NCBI GenBank assembly: GCA_964432985.1
Contig: CAYSPT010000013.1
Location: 34,529 to 98,528 of the forward strand
Length of the DNA: 64,000 nucleotides
Source: CAYSPT01 sp964432985
GTDB taxonomy: Bacteria > Muiribacteriota > CAYSPT01
Reading direction: 5' to 3'
The first letter of the stretch is position 1. Each line of letters starts with the position of its first letter. Under the pieces are notes generated by a model. The model worked only from the letters and a program-made list of their open reading frames with translations, did no database searches and had not been told where the DNA came from. Shown here in pieces: positions 27,053 through 35,805 of this stretch. The position numbers were made by a program, and so were the translations under genes.

Positions 27053-27073
27053 TGCCTTTGGGGGCAAAAGGCA
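27053..27073 (-). terminator. Hairpin after the response-regulator gene
   Basis: The 7-bp stem tgccttt / aaaggca with a G-rich loop lies 11 bp past the stop codon of the NarL-type regulator and before the STAS-fliS pair. No T run follows on the minus strand, so it is a weak terminator or an RNA-stability hairpin. Confidence 0.4.
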
Positions 27074-27083
27074 AATTTTCAAA

Positions 27084-27779
27084 CTACCGTTCAGACTGCA
27101 TCCAGGTAATTGCATAGCGGTTCAATTCCCTGGTGCTGTTCAGATTCAATTTGTTCTTTATCTGCATACGGTATGTCTCGATGGTTTTCTTGCTCAAGCT
27201 CAGCTTGTCGGCTATCTCACCTGTGCTAAATCCCTGCCCAACCAGTTGAAACACTTCGAACTCCCGGTTGCTGAGATCCCTGACGCTTCCACCCAGTTTT
27301 CTTTTCCGGCCGTAAACGAGGTTTTTCAAAAGCTGCTCGTTGATGACTTCACTGACATAAATCGATCCGGACAAAACCTTTTCTATAGCGGTGATTACCG
27401 TCTCGGACGCTTCTTTTTTCATGACATAACCGGCAGCGCCGGCCTGAAGAGCGCGCTCCGCATAGAGAAACTCGTCGTGCATAGACAATATCAACACCCT
27501 GGTGTCCGGAAACCGATCCCGTATATCAGCGGTCAACTCCAGTCCGCTTATTCCTTTGAGCGAAATATCGACCAGCGCCATATCCGGTTTTTCCTTTTCG
27601 AGCAGCGCCAGCGCTTCATGGGCATCCCGTGCCTCGCCGCAAACACACAGATGCGCTTGCTTATTGATAAGAAGAGTCAGTCCTGCGCATACTACTGAAT
27701 GATCGTCGACGATGAGAATCTTGCTTATTGTCTTCACGCGCGTGACCGCGCCAGACGCAGCCTTCTTCGTTGGAACCAC
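27084..27779 (-). CDS. NarL/FixJ-family response regulator
   Basis: This is a two-component DNA-binding regulator. A receiver domain (ILIVDDHSVVCAG; phospho-acceptor Asp in DMALVDISLKG; ILSMHDE; GYVMKKEA) is joined to a LuxR-type helix-turn-helix (LSNREFEVFQLVGQGFSTGEIADKLSLSKKTIETYRMQIKNKL). The start is taken as GTG at 27779 because GGAGGA lies 6 nt upstream; an ATG 18 codons earlier lacks a ribosome-binding site. The cognate histidine kinase is not adjacent, so this is an orphan regulator. It lies upstream of the STAS-fliS pair on the same strand, separated from it by a weak hairpin. Confidence 0.9.
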   Translation of the reverse strand: MVPTKKAASGAVTRVKTISKILIVDDHSVVCAGLTLLINKQAHLCVCGEARDAHEALALLEKEKPDMALVDISLKGISGLELTADIRDRFPDTRVLILSMHDEFLYAERALQAGAAGYVMKKEASETVITAIEKVLSGSIYVSEVINEQLLKNLVYGRKRKLGGSVRDLSNREFEVFQLVGQGFSTGEIADKLSLSKKTIETYRMQIKNKLNLNSTRELNRYAITWMQSER

Positions 27780-28082
27780 TGATTTTCCTCCCAATTCATT
27801 ACCCGGTACCGGCACTACCCGGGGGCAGTCCATGTTAATGTTGACGTTCTACACGGTTATTTTACCTGTTTTCACCTGACGCCGCTACTACCTCATAGAG
27901 CTTTTTACCTAGGTATATTTACCCTATTTGTCCTAAGTAATTTTACTCATCTATAGTTATAAGCGCTCTGATATGCTATCCACAAGTGTTGCGGACACGC
28001 CAGGGCTATGATAGTGTACGATGGGATTATCGCCCGGGTTTTCAAACCATGGTGACAGATCGGATGACGGAAAGGACCCTGG

Positions 28083-28508
28083 ATGATGGTTTCGTTCGGC
28101 GTATCACAGGCGAAACAGCGGGCGCTTCTGAAGAGAATGCAGGAACTGGAGATAAAAGAAAACGACCTGGAAGAGAAATTCATCAGGTCCGGGGGACCCG
28201 GGGGACAGAACGTAAACAAGGTAGCCACCTGTGTTTATCTGTGTCACAAGCCTACCGGTATCTCGGTCAAGTGCCAGAACGAGCGGTTCCAGGCTTTGAA
28301 CCGGTTCTTCGCCCGCAGAATGCTGTGCGATGAAATTGAGCGGCAGCGGACGGGAGCCGTAAAACGGGAGCGGCAAAAGATCGAGAAAATCCGTCGTCAG
28401 AAACGCAAGCGTTCGAAACGAGCAAAAGAGAAAGTGCTGGCAGCTAAAAGGAAACAGTCGGAAAAGAAAAAGCGCCGGCGGGTAATCCTGACCGAAGACA
28501 TGGAGTAA
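28083..28508 (+). CDS. RF-1-domain peptidyl-tRNA hydrolase-like protein
   Basis: This is a small stand-alone release-factor domain of the ArfB/YaeJ or RF-H type. The catalytic GGQ is intact in SGGPGGQNVNKVAT (about residues 36-50), followed by the RF strand pattern (GISVKCQNERFQALNR). The C-terminal 60 residues are extremely rich in Lys and Arg, as in ArfB, whose basic tail enters the empty mRNA channel of stalled ribosomes. No codon-recognition domain is present. It presumably releases peptides from ribosomes lacking a stop codon. It starts at ATG 28083 (or 28086) behind GGAAAGGA and is followed after 5 bp by an adenylate cyclase gene. Confidence 0.87.
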   Translation: MMVSFGVSQAKQRALLKRMQELEIKENDLEEKFIRSGGPGGQNVNKVATCVYLCHKPTGISVKCQNERFQALNRFFARRMLCDEIERQRTGAVKRERQKIEKIRRQKRKRSKRAKEKVLAAKRKQSEKKKRRRVILTEDME

Positions 28509-28513
28509 ACATA

Positions 28514-29821
28514 ATGCAGCATTCGGACAACATAACCGGGAACCTATCAGAGGAACTCGATCTGCTCAGCGCTCAGGAACGGTTATCGATAGTCAAAAAT
28601 AATCTCCATAGCCTGCGCCGAAGGTTCTGGCATACGAGCAATTATCTGCGCATCGTGATGATTCTGATAGCATACGGTTTTGCCTTGTATCATCTCGACC
28701 ACATCGCCCTGCCCTGGTCAATTCTCACCATCTATGTCTGCACCGGGATCATCTACTCGATGATCATTACGATTCTGCTCAAAAAGACGAAATCCGAAGT
28801 GCTCTGGGCTTACCTGGGAACAGCCCTGGACATAACCTACATCGGCTGCATCCCCCTGGTATATTATTTAAGCGGCAACCTGTACGACATCCCCCCCCCG
28901 CTGCTCAGGGCGCTGCTGTTCGTCTTTGCCGGAGCATGGGTAGGGCTCAGGCTCCACCGGCGCCTGGTGGTGTTCGCGCTGCTGTACGGTTGGCTCTGGA
29001 TTGCCGTGGTGTTCTCCATGGAAACCCTGGTTGACCGTGCAATCGATCCCTACGTAATGGGTACCACCTACCTGGTGTTTACCGGCGTGATGCTCACCTT
29101 CTGGGGCACGGTAAAGCAGGCGTCCGATCTCATCGTATCCTCCACCAGCCAGCTTCTGGAGCAGGAATGGATCAAACGGGTGTTCGGCCTGTACGTGAGC
29201 CGGCAGGTGGCGGAGCAGATACTGGGAGGGAAAAAGCTCAACCTGGGGGGCGAGCGGCGTACCGCCACCATTCTGTTCGCCGACATCCGCGGTTTCACCG
29301 CTCTGGCTGAAACCATGGAAGCGGAAGAAACCGTCTCGTTCCTCAACGAATACATGGAACTGATGGTAGACGTGGTTATGAACAACCAGGGGATGATTGA
29401 CAAGTTTATGGGAGACGCCATCATGGCGGTGTTCGGAAGCATTGACGAACATGATGATCACGCAGCCCGGGCAGTTCGAAGCGCCCTGGAAATGCGTGAT
29501 AAACTGAACGAGTTCAACCAACTCCAACGCCAGGGCGGAAAACCGGTGGTGAAGACGGGATTCGGCATCAACACCGGCCAGGTGGTTACCGGAAACATCG
29601 GTTCCCGGCACAGGCGCCAGTTCACGGTTATCGGTGACACCGTCAATGTGGCGTCACGCCTGGAAGGACTCACCAAGCGAACGGGAAACAACATTCTTAC
29701 TACCCGCTCCGTTTACGAGCAGATCGAACACTGGCCCGAGTTGAAAGTCCGGTTCAAAAACCTCGGGGAGTTCTTTATCCGGGGACGTCATGAATCCCTC
29801 GAAGTCTTCACCGTGGAATAA
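28514..29821 (+). CDS. Membrane-bound class III adenylate/guanylate cyclase
   Basis: This protein makes a cyclic nucleotide at the inner membrane. The N-terminal 210 residues hold about six predicted helices (from WHTSNYLRIVMILIAYGFALY to YLVFTGVMLTFWGTVK). A short coiled linker leads into the cyclase domain. The metal-binding Asp residues are in ILFADIRGFT (about 253-262) and FMGDAIMAVFG (about 302-312), and the transition-state region INTGQVVTGNIGS...GDTVNVASRLEGL is intact. The family usually makes cAMP. It is co-transcribed with the RF-like gene. It is the only cyclase in the window and could supply the ligand of the cyclic-nucleotide-binding domain at 13908-16967; that link is inferred. 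Confidence 0.92.
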   Translation: MQHSDNITGNLSEELDLLSAQERLSIVKNNLHSLRRRFWHTSNYLRIVMILIAYGFALYHLDHIALPWSILTIYVCTGIIYSMIITILLKKTKSEVLWAYLGTALDITYIGCIPLVYYLSGNLYDIPPPLLRALLFVFAGAWVGLRLHRRLVVFALLYGWLWIAVVFSMETLVDRAIDPYVMGTTYLVFTGVMLTFWGTVKQASDLIVSSTSQLLEQEWIKRVFGLYVSRQVAEQILGGKKLNLGGERRTATILFADIRGFTALAETMEAEETVSFLNEYMELMVDVVMNNQGMIDKFMGDAIMAVFGSIDEHDDHAARAVRSALEMRDKLNEFNQLQRQGGKPVVKTGFGINTGQVVTGNIGSRHRRQFTVIGDTVNVASRLEGLTKRTGNNILTTRSVYEQIEHWPELKVRFKNLGEFFIRGRHESLEVFTVE

Positions 29822-29844
29822 CGCAGTTCTACTAATACACGGGA

Positions 29845-31548
29845 TCAATACTCAAAGCTGCTACCGCCGATAAACTCCCGCAAAATAGAGGTTGGCGGGA
29901 CTTCATCGTACCTGATCGGCCGGAAATAGGACAGAAAATCGAGCAGACGCTGGGCCAGATAAAACTCGGGATCTTTCTTCTTGACCCGCTTGAGCAGAAT
30001 CTCCACCAGGTTTTTGAGCACCGACAACTCGTAGACCAGGGCCGAGTTGAACATCACATCGGCCTCATCCTGGTAGGGAAAGATGTTTTTGGACTCACCC
30101 CGCCTGACCGAAGGCCACCGCTCGAGCGTCTGGATGGCCTCGTAAGAGCGGAACTGATAATCGCGGACGATCCTTCTCAACAGCCTGGCCCAGGCGGTTG
30201 ATATACGGGTGTGGTCATCGATGTTGAGCTGCGTGAGTGGACTCACGTAGATCTTGTACTTGTTTTCATGAGGTATGGAAGACGTGAGCTTCTCGTTGAG
30301 GCCGTGGATTCCTTCGATAATGAGCATCTGGTCTTTTTCCAGCCTGAATGGGCGGCTGTCGCGGATCTGCTTGCCAAGATCGAAATCGAAATCGGGAATC
30401 ATGATCTCTTCGCCCTTCATGAGCTTGACCATGTGCTCGTTGAACAGTTCCAGATCGAGAGCGTACAGGCTTTCGAAGTCATAGTTGCCGTCCTCATCCC
30501 GGGGATATTTGTCACGGTCCACAAAATAGTTGTCCAATGATATGGCCACCGGAATGAGACCGTTGACCTTGAGTTGGATTGACAGGCGCTTGGAAAAAGT
30601 GGTTTTCCCGGATGACGAAGGACCAGCCACGAGAATCAATTTGATCTGGTTCTTTCTCTCGTATACTTTATCAGCGATTTGAGCGATCTTTTTCTCGTGA
30701 AGGGCTTCACCCACTTTGATGATTTCCGAGATTTCTCCCGATACGATGATCTCGTTCAGCCTGGCCACGTTGTCGACCCCCAGGATACTGCCCCACCTTT
30801 TACTCTCATTGTAGACATTGAACAACTTATCGTACCGCCTGACGGGAAGGATGGTGTGCGGTTTGAAAGGATCGGGAGGACTGAGGAGAAAACCTGTGGC
30901 GTATTTCTTGATCTGAAACTTGTGAATACAGCCGGTACTCGGCACCAGCGGGCCGTGGGTGATATGGTAGAAGTCGCCGCATTTGTGCGCCAGAACGTTT
31001 TTCCTGCCGATGTGCTTGAGCAGCAGGCTTTTATCGGCCCGTTCCATGATTTTGAAGAGCTTCTTGGCCCGGTCAAGAGGCATTTCAATACGCTCGAGAT
31101 GAAGATTCTGCTTGATTATGCGGTTCATCTCCTTGCGAATCGCCAGCAGCGCTTCCGTGGTCAGTTCCTCTTCAGGATAGAAATCATAGTAGATGGAGTT
31201 GGCCAGGGACATCCCGATGACCACCCGGTTGTCCTTGAACAAGTTGAAGCAGGCCATTTGAAGGATGAATCCCAGGCTCCGGCGGTAGATCTCTTTACCA
31301 CCCCTGTTGCAGTACGTAAGAAATTGCGCTTCGGTCTTCTGCGATGGAATGTAGGATAGATCGTAGATGGAATTCTTCAGCCGGGCGGCAATGTAGGGAA
31401 GACTGCTGGGGGAATGGATTCCTTCGACAGCTTGACTTATCGGTTGATGGGCCTTTACAACGCTTTTATACGGAGACGTCTTTACCCGCCTGGTTTTTCC
31501 TGATTTCTTGGTATTTCTGGCTTTACGGTTGCTGTTGTTCACTGCCAT
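29845..31548 (-). CDS. Uridine kinase-like nucleoside kinase with ThrRS-SAD-like N-terminus
   Basis: This is a two-part protein. The N-terminal half (to about residue 280) resembles the SAD/editing-type domain of threonyl-tRNA synthetase (GMSLANSIYYDFYPEEELTTEAL; HKCGDFYHITHGPLVPSTG). The C-terminal half is a P-loop uridine kinase/phosphoribulokinase fold with Walker A VAGPSSSGKTTFSKR, YFVDRDKYPRDEDGNYDFES and LIIEGIHGLN. This arrangement is a known, widespread bacterial family usually called nucleoside kinase or uridine kinase; its physiological substrate is not firmly established. The N-terminal 45 residues are basic and variable. It is convergent with the cyclase gene (23 bp) and downstream of the membrane-protein gene. 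Confidence 0.88.
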   Translation of the reverse strand: MAVNNSNRKARNTKKSGKTRRVKTSPYKSVVKAHQPISQAVEGIHSPSSLPYIAARLKNSIYDLSYIPSQKTEAQFLTYCNRGGKEIYRRSLGFILQMACFNLFKDNRVVIGMSLANSIYYDFYPEEELTTEALLAIRKEMNRIIKQNLHLERIEMPLDRAKKLFKIMERADKSLLLKHIGRKNVLAHKCGDFYHITHGPLVPSTGCIHKFQIKKYATGFLLSPPDPFKPHTILPVRRYDKLFNVYNESKRWGSILGVDNVARLNEIIVSGEISEIIKVGEALHEKKIAQIADKVYERKNQIKLILVAGPSSSGKTTFSKRLSIQLKVNGLIPVAISLDNYFVDRDKYPRDEDGNYDFESLYALDLELFNEHMVKLMKGEEIMIPDFDFDLGKQIRDSRPFRLEKDQMLIIEGIHGLNEKLTSSIPHENKYKIYVSPLTQLNIDDHTRISTAWARLLRRIVRDYQFRSYEAIQTLERWPSVRRGESKNIFPYQDEADVMFNSALVYELSVLKNLVEILLKRVKKKDPEFYLAQRLLDFLSYFRPIRYDEVPPTSILREFIGGSSFEY

Positions 31549-31568
31549 GATGTAATGAAATCACTCCT

Positions 31569-32681
31569 TTACTCTGGTGCCAAGGGGGACGTATTATAGC
31601 ACATCGTGCGTACAATTTCAGCCACCATCATACATTCAAGTCCGAAAGGGAGGTAGCCGGCAAAGCCCAGAATCGGCATGGAAAAAACATGGAATCGTCC
31701 TACGAAAGGCACCGAATACTCCCAGTGGGCAAGACTTTTAAAATTCCACAACTCCCAGAACAACCCGCAGATAAGAGCTGAAACCGCGGGTACCCATACC
31801 ACGCTCCAGTCACCCTGCTTGATTCCGGAAAACACGGTTGTTTCTCCGAAAATAACCTGAAGCGCCATGATGATCAGTACCGGTGACACCCAGAGCAGCG
31901 GGTACACGTAATCGGACCACTTGCCAATACAGGCCAGTCCGGTGCCGGATATAACCAGGAGCGCCCAGCTTGCCGTTTTCGGATGCGCCACCGTCCATGA
32001 TTTCATACAGCGGGTGCTGTCAGACATACGGGGGAAAGACCGCAGCAGTTCCGCAGTGCTGGCCACGGCCGGCAGAACGGTGGAAAAAGAAACCGTTGCG
32101 TGAAGCATGTACTGAAGCGGACCGTAATCCATTACTCCCAGGTAATACCAGTTCTGTACAAACCGGTTGAGATACTCGAAAAACCACCAGAATGCAGAAC
32201 TCGCGGGAAATAAAAGGAGCAGATACCGCTTGTGGTTGTGCACAAGACACCGTCCCGTGCGTTTGAAGGTCAGGGCGTTGATTATCAGGATGTATCCGAG
32301 CCACAAAGGCGTAAAGGTGTACCGCTGCCCCCACGCAAACCACGGAAACCTGTTCCAGGCCATGATCCATCCGGCTGTTACCAGTGCGACACCCGGCCAT
32401 ACCCATGGCGGCAGGGTGCGGTTCGATAGTTCCGGTGCGGACGAAGAGACGGACGATTCAGAGTTCTTCCACCGGATCATTCTCCACACAAACGGCGATA
32501 CGCAAACGAAAACGAATCCGGCCATTCCCCAGAATACCGGCCAGGAAAAAGGAGCGTGATCAACGTATCGTGTCAGGGGGGGGAACTCGAGATAGGGACC
32601 AAGCAGGCGGCCGCTCATCCATACTCCGAGAAGCGGCAGTCCCAGTAAAATAATTAGTATCAGCAGCAGTTTAACGATCAT
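31569..32681 (-). CDS. Polytopic membrane protein, unknown
   Basis: I do not recognise this roughly 370-residue protein. It has about ten hydrophobic segments (for example LLLILIILLGLPLLGVWM, WPVFWGMAGFVFVCVSPFVW, ASWALLVISGTGLACIG) and many Trp residues, so it is an integral inner-membrane protein. The ATG at 32681 is preferred because it leads straight into the first helix; an upstream GTG at 32705 is also in frame and neither has a strong ribosome-binding site. It lies between tRNA-Asp and the uridine-kinase-like gene on the same strand. Confidence 0.75.
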   Translation of the reverse strand: MIVKLLLILIILLGLPLLGVWMSGRLLGPYLEFPPLTRYVDHAPFSWPVFWGMAGFVFVCVSPFVWRMIRWKNSESSVSSSAPELSNRTLPPWVWPGVALVTAGWIMAWNRFPWFAWGQRYTFTPLWLGYILIINALTFKRTGRCLVHNHKRYLLLLFPASSAFWWFFEYLNRFVQNWYYLGVMDYGPLQYMLHATVSFSTVLPAVASTAELLRSFPRMSDSTRCMKSWTVAHPKTASWALLVISGTGLACIGKWSDYVYPLLWVSPVLIIMALQVIFGETTVFSGIKQGDWSVVWVPAVSALICGLFWELWNFKSLAHWEYSVPFVGRFHVFSMPILGFAGYLPFGLECMMVAEIVRTMCYNTSPLAPE

Positions 32682-32720
32682 TTTCGAATCGTAGCAGATA
32701 TCCACGGATTTTTCGGGAAT

Positions 32721-32728
32721 AAAAAAAA
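32721..32728 (-). terminator. T-run directly after tRNA-Asp
   Basis: On the minus strand eight T residues follow the discriminator base of tRNA-Asp immediately. The acceptor/T-arm stem of the tRNA itself can serve as the hairpin. It probably ends or weakens the tRNA-Val/tRNA-Asp transcript. Confidence 0.5.
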
Positions 32729-32804
32729 CGGAGCCGACGAGATTTGAACTCGCGATCTCTGGCTTGACAGGCCAGTGTGTTCAACCAGGCTACACCACGG
32801 CTCC
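32729..32804 (-). tRNA. tRNA-Asp (GTC)
   Basis: A full cloverleaf can be folded: acceptor arms GGAGCCG/CGGCTCC, anticodon stem CTGGC/GCCAG with loop CTGTCAA (anticodon GTC) and T-arm with GTTCAAATC. The discriminator is G, as expected for Asp. CCA is not encoded. It is the second tRNA of a pair with tRNA-Val. Confidence 0.96.
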
Positions 32805-32861
32805 GGATTCTTTTCTTTCGCTCACTAGCGCTTCAGTTATACTCACAGGATGTTTCCCGTT

Positions 32862-32934
32862 TGCGCGGAACAGGGCTTGAACCTGTGACCCCCGGCTTGT
32901 AAGGCCGGTGCTCTCCCGACTGAGCTACCCGCGC
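32862..32934 (-). tRNA. tRNA-Val (TAC)
   Basis: The acceptor arm GCGCGGG pairs with TCCGCGC (one G-T), and TAGCTCAG opens the D-arm. The anticodon stem CCGGC/GCCGG has loop CTTACAA (anticodon TAC), and the T-arm ACAGG-TTCAAGC-CCTGT is perfect. The discriminator is A, without encoded CCA. It lies 57 bp upstream of tRNA-Asp in the same transcript. Confidence 0.96.
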
Positions 32935-33028
32935 CCATCGGTGAGCGTCCCCGGCGGTTGGATTCAGTCAGGATGCGACCTGTTTCAACCACCAGAAGCA
33001 ACACCACTAGATGTCGGCGTTGCCAGGT

Positions 33029-33058
33029 ATTATAACATTGGCTAAAGTCGTACGTCAA
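33029..33058 (-). promoter_or_regulatory. Sigma-70-type promoter for tRNA-Val/tRNA-Asp
   Basis: On the minus strand, TTGACG (33058-33053) and a perfect TATAAT (33034-33029) are separated by 18 bp. The start point would be near 33022, about 88 nt before tRNA-Val. It lies between the kinase stop codon and the tRNA pair. Confidence 0.75.
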
Positions 33059-33082
33059 GCTAGTTTTTCAAGACTTTTCGGC

Positions 33083-35632
33083 TCAAGCCATTATCCACTC
33101 CTGGATAAACTCCGAGAAAGACTGGTACCTGTGCTCGGGCTCCTTGGCCATGCATTTGAGCACGATATCTTCAGTTATCGAAGTAATGGAAGAGTTGAAC
33201 TGGGAAGGCGGTTTCGGAGTGGTGTGCAGATGCTCGTACATGACGTTGCCCTTGCTGAATGGCTTGGACTTGGTCATGATTTCATACAACGTAACGCCGA
33301 AGGAATAGATGTCCGAACGGTGGTCCACCGCCTGCCCTTTGATCTGCTCCGGCGACATGTAATACACCGTCCCCATGACCTCGCCCTGCTGCGTCATCTC
33401 CGACAGCATGGTAAGCTTGGCCAGGCCGAAATCCATGATTTTAATCTTACCGTGAAAGTCGAGCATGATGTTATCGGGCTTGATGTCGCGGTGGATGACT
33501 CCCTGGTCGTGGGCATACTGGAAGGCTTCAGCCATCTGCAGGACCAGGTCCCGCAGAGCGGACTGCGCCAGGGATTTTTTCATTTTTATAAGCTGCCGGA
33601 AGCTCTTTCCCTGCACGAACTCCATCACGAAAAAGGGAAACTTACCGGGATTCACATCGAATATCTGGACGATGTTGGGGTGTGACATCCTGGCGGCAGC
33701 CTGTGCTTCTCGTATGAACCGTTCCCTGACTTTCTTTTCCCGTGACAGGGGGAGCGGCAGCACCTTGACGGCCACGGGGCGGTTGAGCAGCGTGTCTACG
33801 GCGCCGTAGACACGGCCCATACCGCCTTCTCCCAGCAGTTTCACCTCGGTGTACCGTCCCTTGGCGTACTTCTTGAGGTTGGCAATGTCGTCTCCTCCCA
33901 GCACCCCGGACGACGTATCATCGTCAGGCGGCGGGCTGGTCATCAACTGCTTGATCTCTTCCACCTGCCAGGCCACATCCCGATAATTGACGTCTATGGC
34001 CATGATTTTTTTGAAAAACCTAAGTGAGTCCTTCTGGAAACCGTTTTCATAAAAGGCAAACGCAATCCGGTAAAGCATTTCTTTCTGCTGATCCTCAGAG
34101 ATATCCATGGTGGCATAGTCAATAGATGCAAATTCATCCCGGGCCATCTCCGGGTGCCCCATCTTGATAAAGCACAGCCCGAGAAGATTGTGAGCATGGG
34201 GAGCCAGAGCAGTTTCTTTTTTCAACAGTTTCTGAAACATCGAAACGGCGTCCTGGAACTTATCCGCCAGAAACCTGACTTCGCCGATTTTGTAAAGGAT
34301 GGCCGGGCTTTCGGGAGACACGTCCAGCACCTTGAGATAGTCCTCTTCCGCTCTCGCAAGGTCTCCCACGAAAAAGGAGATTTCTCCCAACTTCATCATG
34401 ATGGATACATTGGATGGTTCCATCTGCACGAACCGCTCGAAGTAATGGCGGGCCCCCACCAGGTCCCCTTTCTGAAGGTGCAGGTTACCCAGGATAATGT
34501 ATGTTTTTTTGTCCGGCCGGATTGCTAGTTTACGGGAGTACATGTCGATGAGCTGGTCCACCGCTTCCCGCTCCCTGAGAAACTCGGCCAGTTTATCAAA
34601 CAGCTCGGAGGCCAGTGTGCTGTCCTTTTCGCTGCCTGCTCCCAGGACATCCAGCACTTTTCCGTACAGAGACAAAGCCAGCCGATGCCTGTCCGATTCG
34701 TGGTCATTCATGGCTTCTGCGACTTCTTCCAGAAAGAGAGACGCCGCGCCCCGTTCGCTTATTCTCATGAGGGAATCGAGAGCCATTTTCTGCACATCCT
34801 GGCTTTCGTCTTCACAGACTTTCCACAACAGCGGATACACCTGCTCGTTTTCAATAAAGCCGAGAGCGTGAGCGGCGCTTACCCGCATCCACTCTTCCGG
34901 GGACTCCAGCATCTCGGTGAGAACGTCCAGCACACCATCCACTCCGAAAGAGTGCAGCGCCTTGGCGGTGTTGGCACGCACGCGGTTGTCCTGGTCTTTC
35001 AGCAGGGGAATGAGATCTTCTATAACTCCGGTGTCACCGGTAATTTCGATAGCTTCCACGGCATTGGCCCTGACCCGGTGGTCCTCATCCTTGAGAAACG
35101 GAACGATATCCTGGGAAACTTGGGATCCCCCCACCCTGGCCAGGATTTTCACCGCCGTGGCGCGTACGTGCATGTTTTCCTCCCGGGCCAGCAGGTTTTT
35201 TACCGCTTCTACGGCTTCCGGTGATGATTCTTCGGCGATGGAAAACAATGCCCTTTCCCGCTCTTCGGGACTGTCGGACTCCAGCGCCCGCATAGCAGCG
35301 GTCACATCGTCTTCGAGGGTCAGTGGAATTTCCACTTCTGAATACGGCTGGGCCTCGAGCACCTCTTCCTCCGGCGGTTCCGGGGTTTCCACGATCTCTG
35401 TCGGTCCCGCTGCGGCCTGGGAGGCGATCTCCTTGGCCAGGACCTTCTTCAGCTTGAACAGGGATTTGCGGGCAAAATATCTGACCCCGATAGCAGGATC
35501 CTGAAGAGCGGTTTCCAGGGGGTCAATAGCCTCTATAGAAGCTGCATTGCCCAGAGCGAGAGCAGCACTTTTCCGCTCTTCCTCTGTGCCTGTCTGGAGC
35601 TGTTCGATGAGCTCGTTGATGTCTTCTCCCAT
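33083..35632 (-). CDS. HEAT-repeat/TPR/Ser-Thr protein kinase
   Basis: This Hanks-type kinase has long N-terminal interaction domains. Residues 1-300 hold about seven HEAT/PBS-like repeats (IVPFLKDEDHRVRANAVEAIE, LIPLLKDQDNRVRANTAKAL). About 370-545 hold TPR units (ILGNLHLQKGDLVGARHYFERFV and successors). About 585-849 form the kinase: GEGGMGRVYGAVD, AVKVLPLP, HRDIKPDNIML, DFGLAK, YMSPEQ. No transmembrane helix is present, so the protein is cytosolic, unlike PASTA-type kinases. The start is set at ATG 35632: a consensus promoter (35652-35680) begins transcription about where the more upstream in-frame starts lie. It is divergent from an ABC exporter operon. Confidence 0.92.
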   Translation of the reverse strand: MGEDINELIEQLQTGTEEERKSAALALGNAASIEAIDPLETALQDPAIGVRYFARKSLFKLKKVLAKEIASQAAAGPTEIVETPEPPEEEVLEAQPYSEVEIPLTLEDDVTAAMRALESDSPEERERALFSIAEESSPEAVEAVKNLLAREENMHVRATAVKILARVGGSQVSQDIVPFLKDEDHRVRANAVEAIEITGDTGVIEDLIPLLKDQDNRVRANTAKALHSFGVDGVLDVLTEMLESPEEWMRVSAAHALGFIENEQVYPLLWKVCEDESQDVQKMALDSLMRISERGAASLFLEEVAEAMNDHESDRHRLALSLYGKVLDVLGAGSEKDSTLASELFDKLAEFLREREAVDQLIDMYSRKLAIRPDKKTYIILGNLHLQKGDLVGARHYFERFVQMEPSNVSIMMKLGEISFFVGDLARAEEDYLKVLDVSPESPAILYKIGEVRFLADKFQDAVSMFQKLLKKETALAPHAHNLLGLCFIKMGHPEMARDEFASIDYATMDISEDQQKEMLYRIAFAFYENGFQKDSLRFFKKIMAIDVNYRDVAWQVEEIKQLMTSPPPDDDTSSGVLGGDDIANLKKYAKGRYTEVKLLGEGGMGRVYGAVDTLLNRPVAVKVLPLPLSREKKVRERFIREAQAAARMSHPNIVQIFDVNPGKFPFFVMEFVQGKSFRQLIKMKKSLAQSALRDLVLQMAEAFQYAHDQGVIHRDIKPDNIMLDFHGKIKIMDFGLAKLTMLSEMTQQGEVMGTVYYMSPEQIKGQAVDHRSDIYSFGVTLYEIMTKSKPFSKGNVMYEHLHTTPKPPSQFNSSITSITEDIVLKCMAKEPEHRYQSFSEFIQEWIMA

Positions 35633-35651
35633 GATGTCACCTTCCATGTGT

Positions 35652-35680
35652 ATTATAGCAAATGAAGTCTCTTGTGTCAT
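35652..35680 (-). promoter_or_regulatory. Sigma-70-type promoter of the HEAT-TPR kinase gene
   Basis: On the minus strand, ATGACA (35680-35675) and a perfect TATAAT (35657-35652) have the optimal 17-bp spacing. The start point would fall near 35645, giving a leader of about a dozen nucleotides before the ATG at 35632. This decides against the more upstream start codons. Confidence 0.75.
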
Positions 35681-35730
35681 GTTCCGTTTGTCGTGTCATG
35701 CATCATCCGGAGTTTTCATCATCCGGAATT

Positions 35731-35760
35731 TTGCGTTTTTGCGGCGCGGGGTGTTACAAT
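35731..35760 (+). promoter_or_regulatory. Sigma-70-like promoter of the ABC transporter operon
   Basis: TTGCGT (35731-35736) and TACAAT (35755-35760) are 18 bp apart and face the ABC operon. Just upstream is a direct repeat of catcatccgga (35701-35711 and 35717-35727) that could bind a regulator shared with the divergent kinase promoter. Confidence 0.5.
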
Positions 35761-35805
35761 TGGCCAAAGCCATTGGCTTAAACTACATGAAAGAGGCAGG
35801 ATGGC

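Noticed and set aside
27970..27985. A further DnaA-like sequence (ctatccaca)
   Set aside because: It is a single isolated near-match about 1.9 kb from the cluster, in a promoter region, and is expected by chance.
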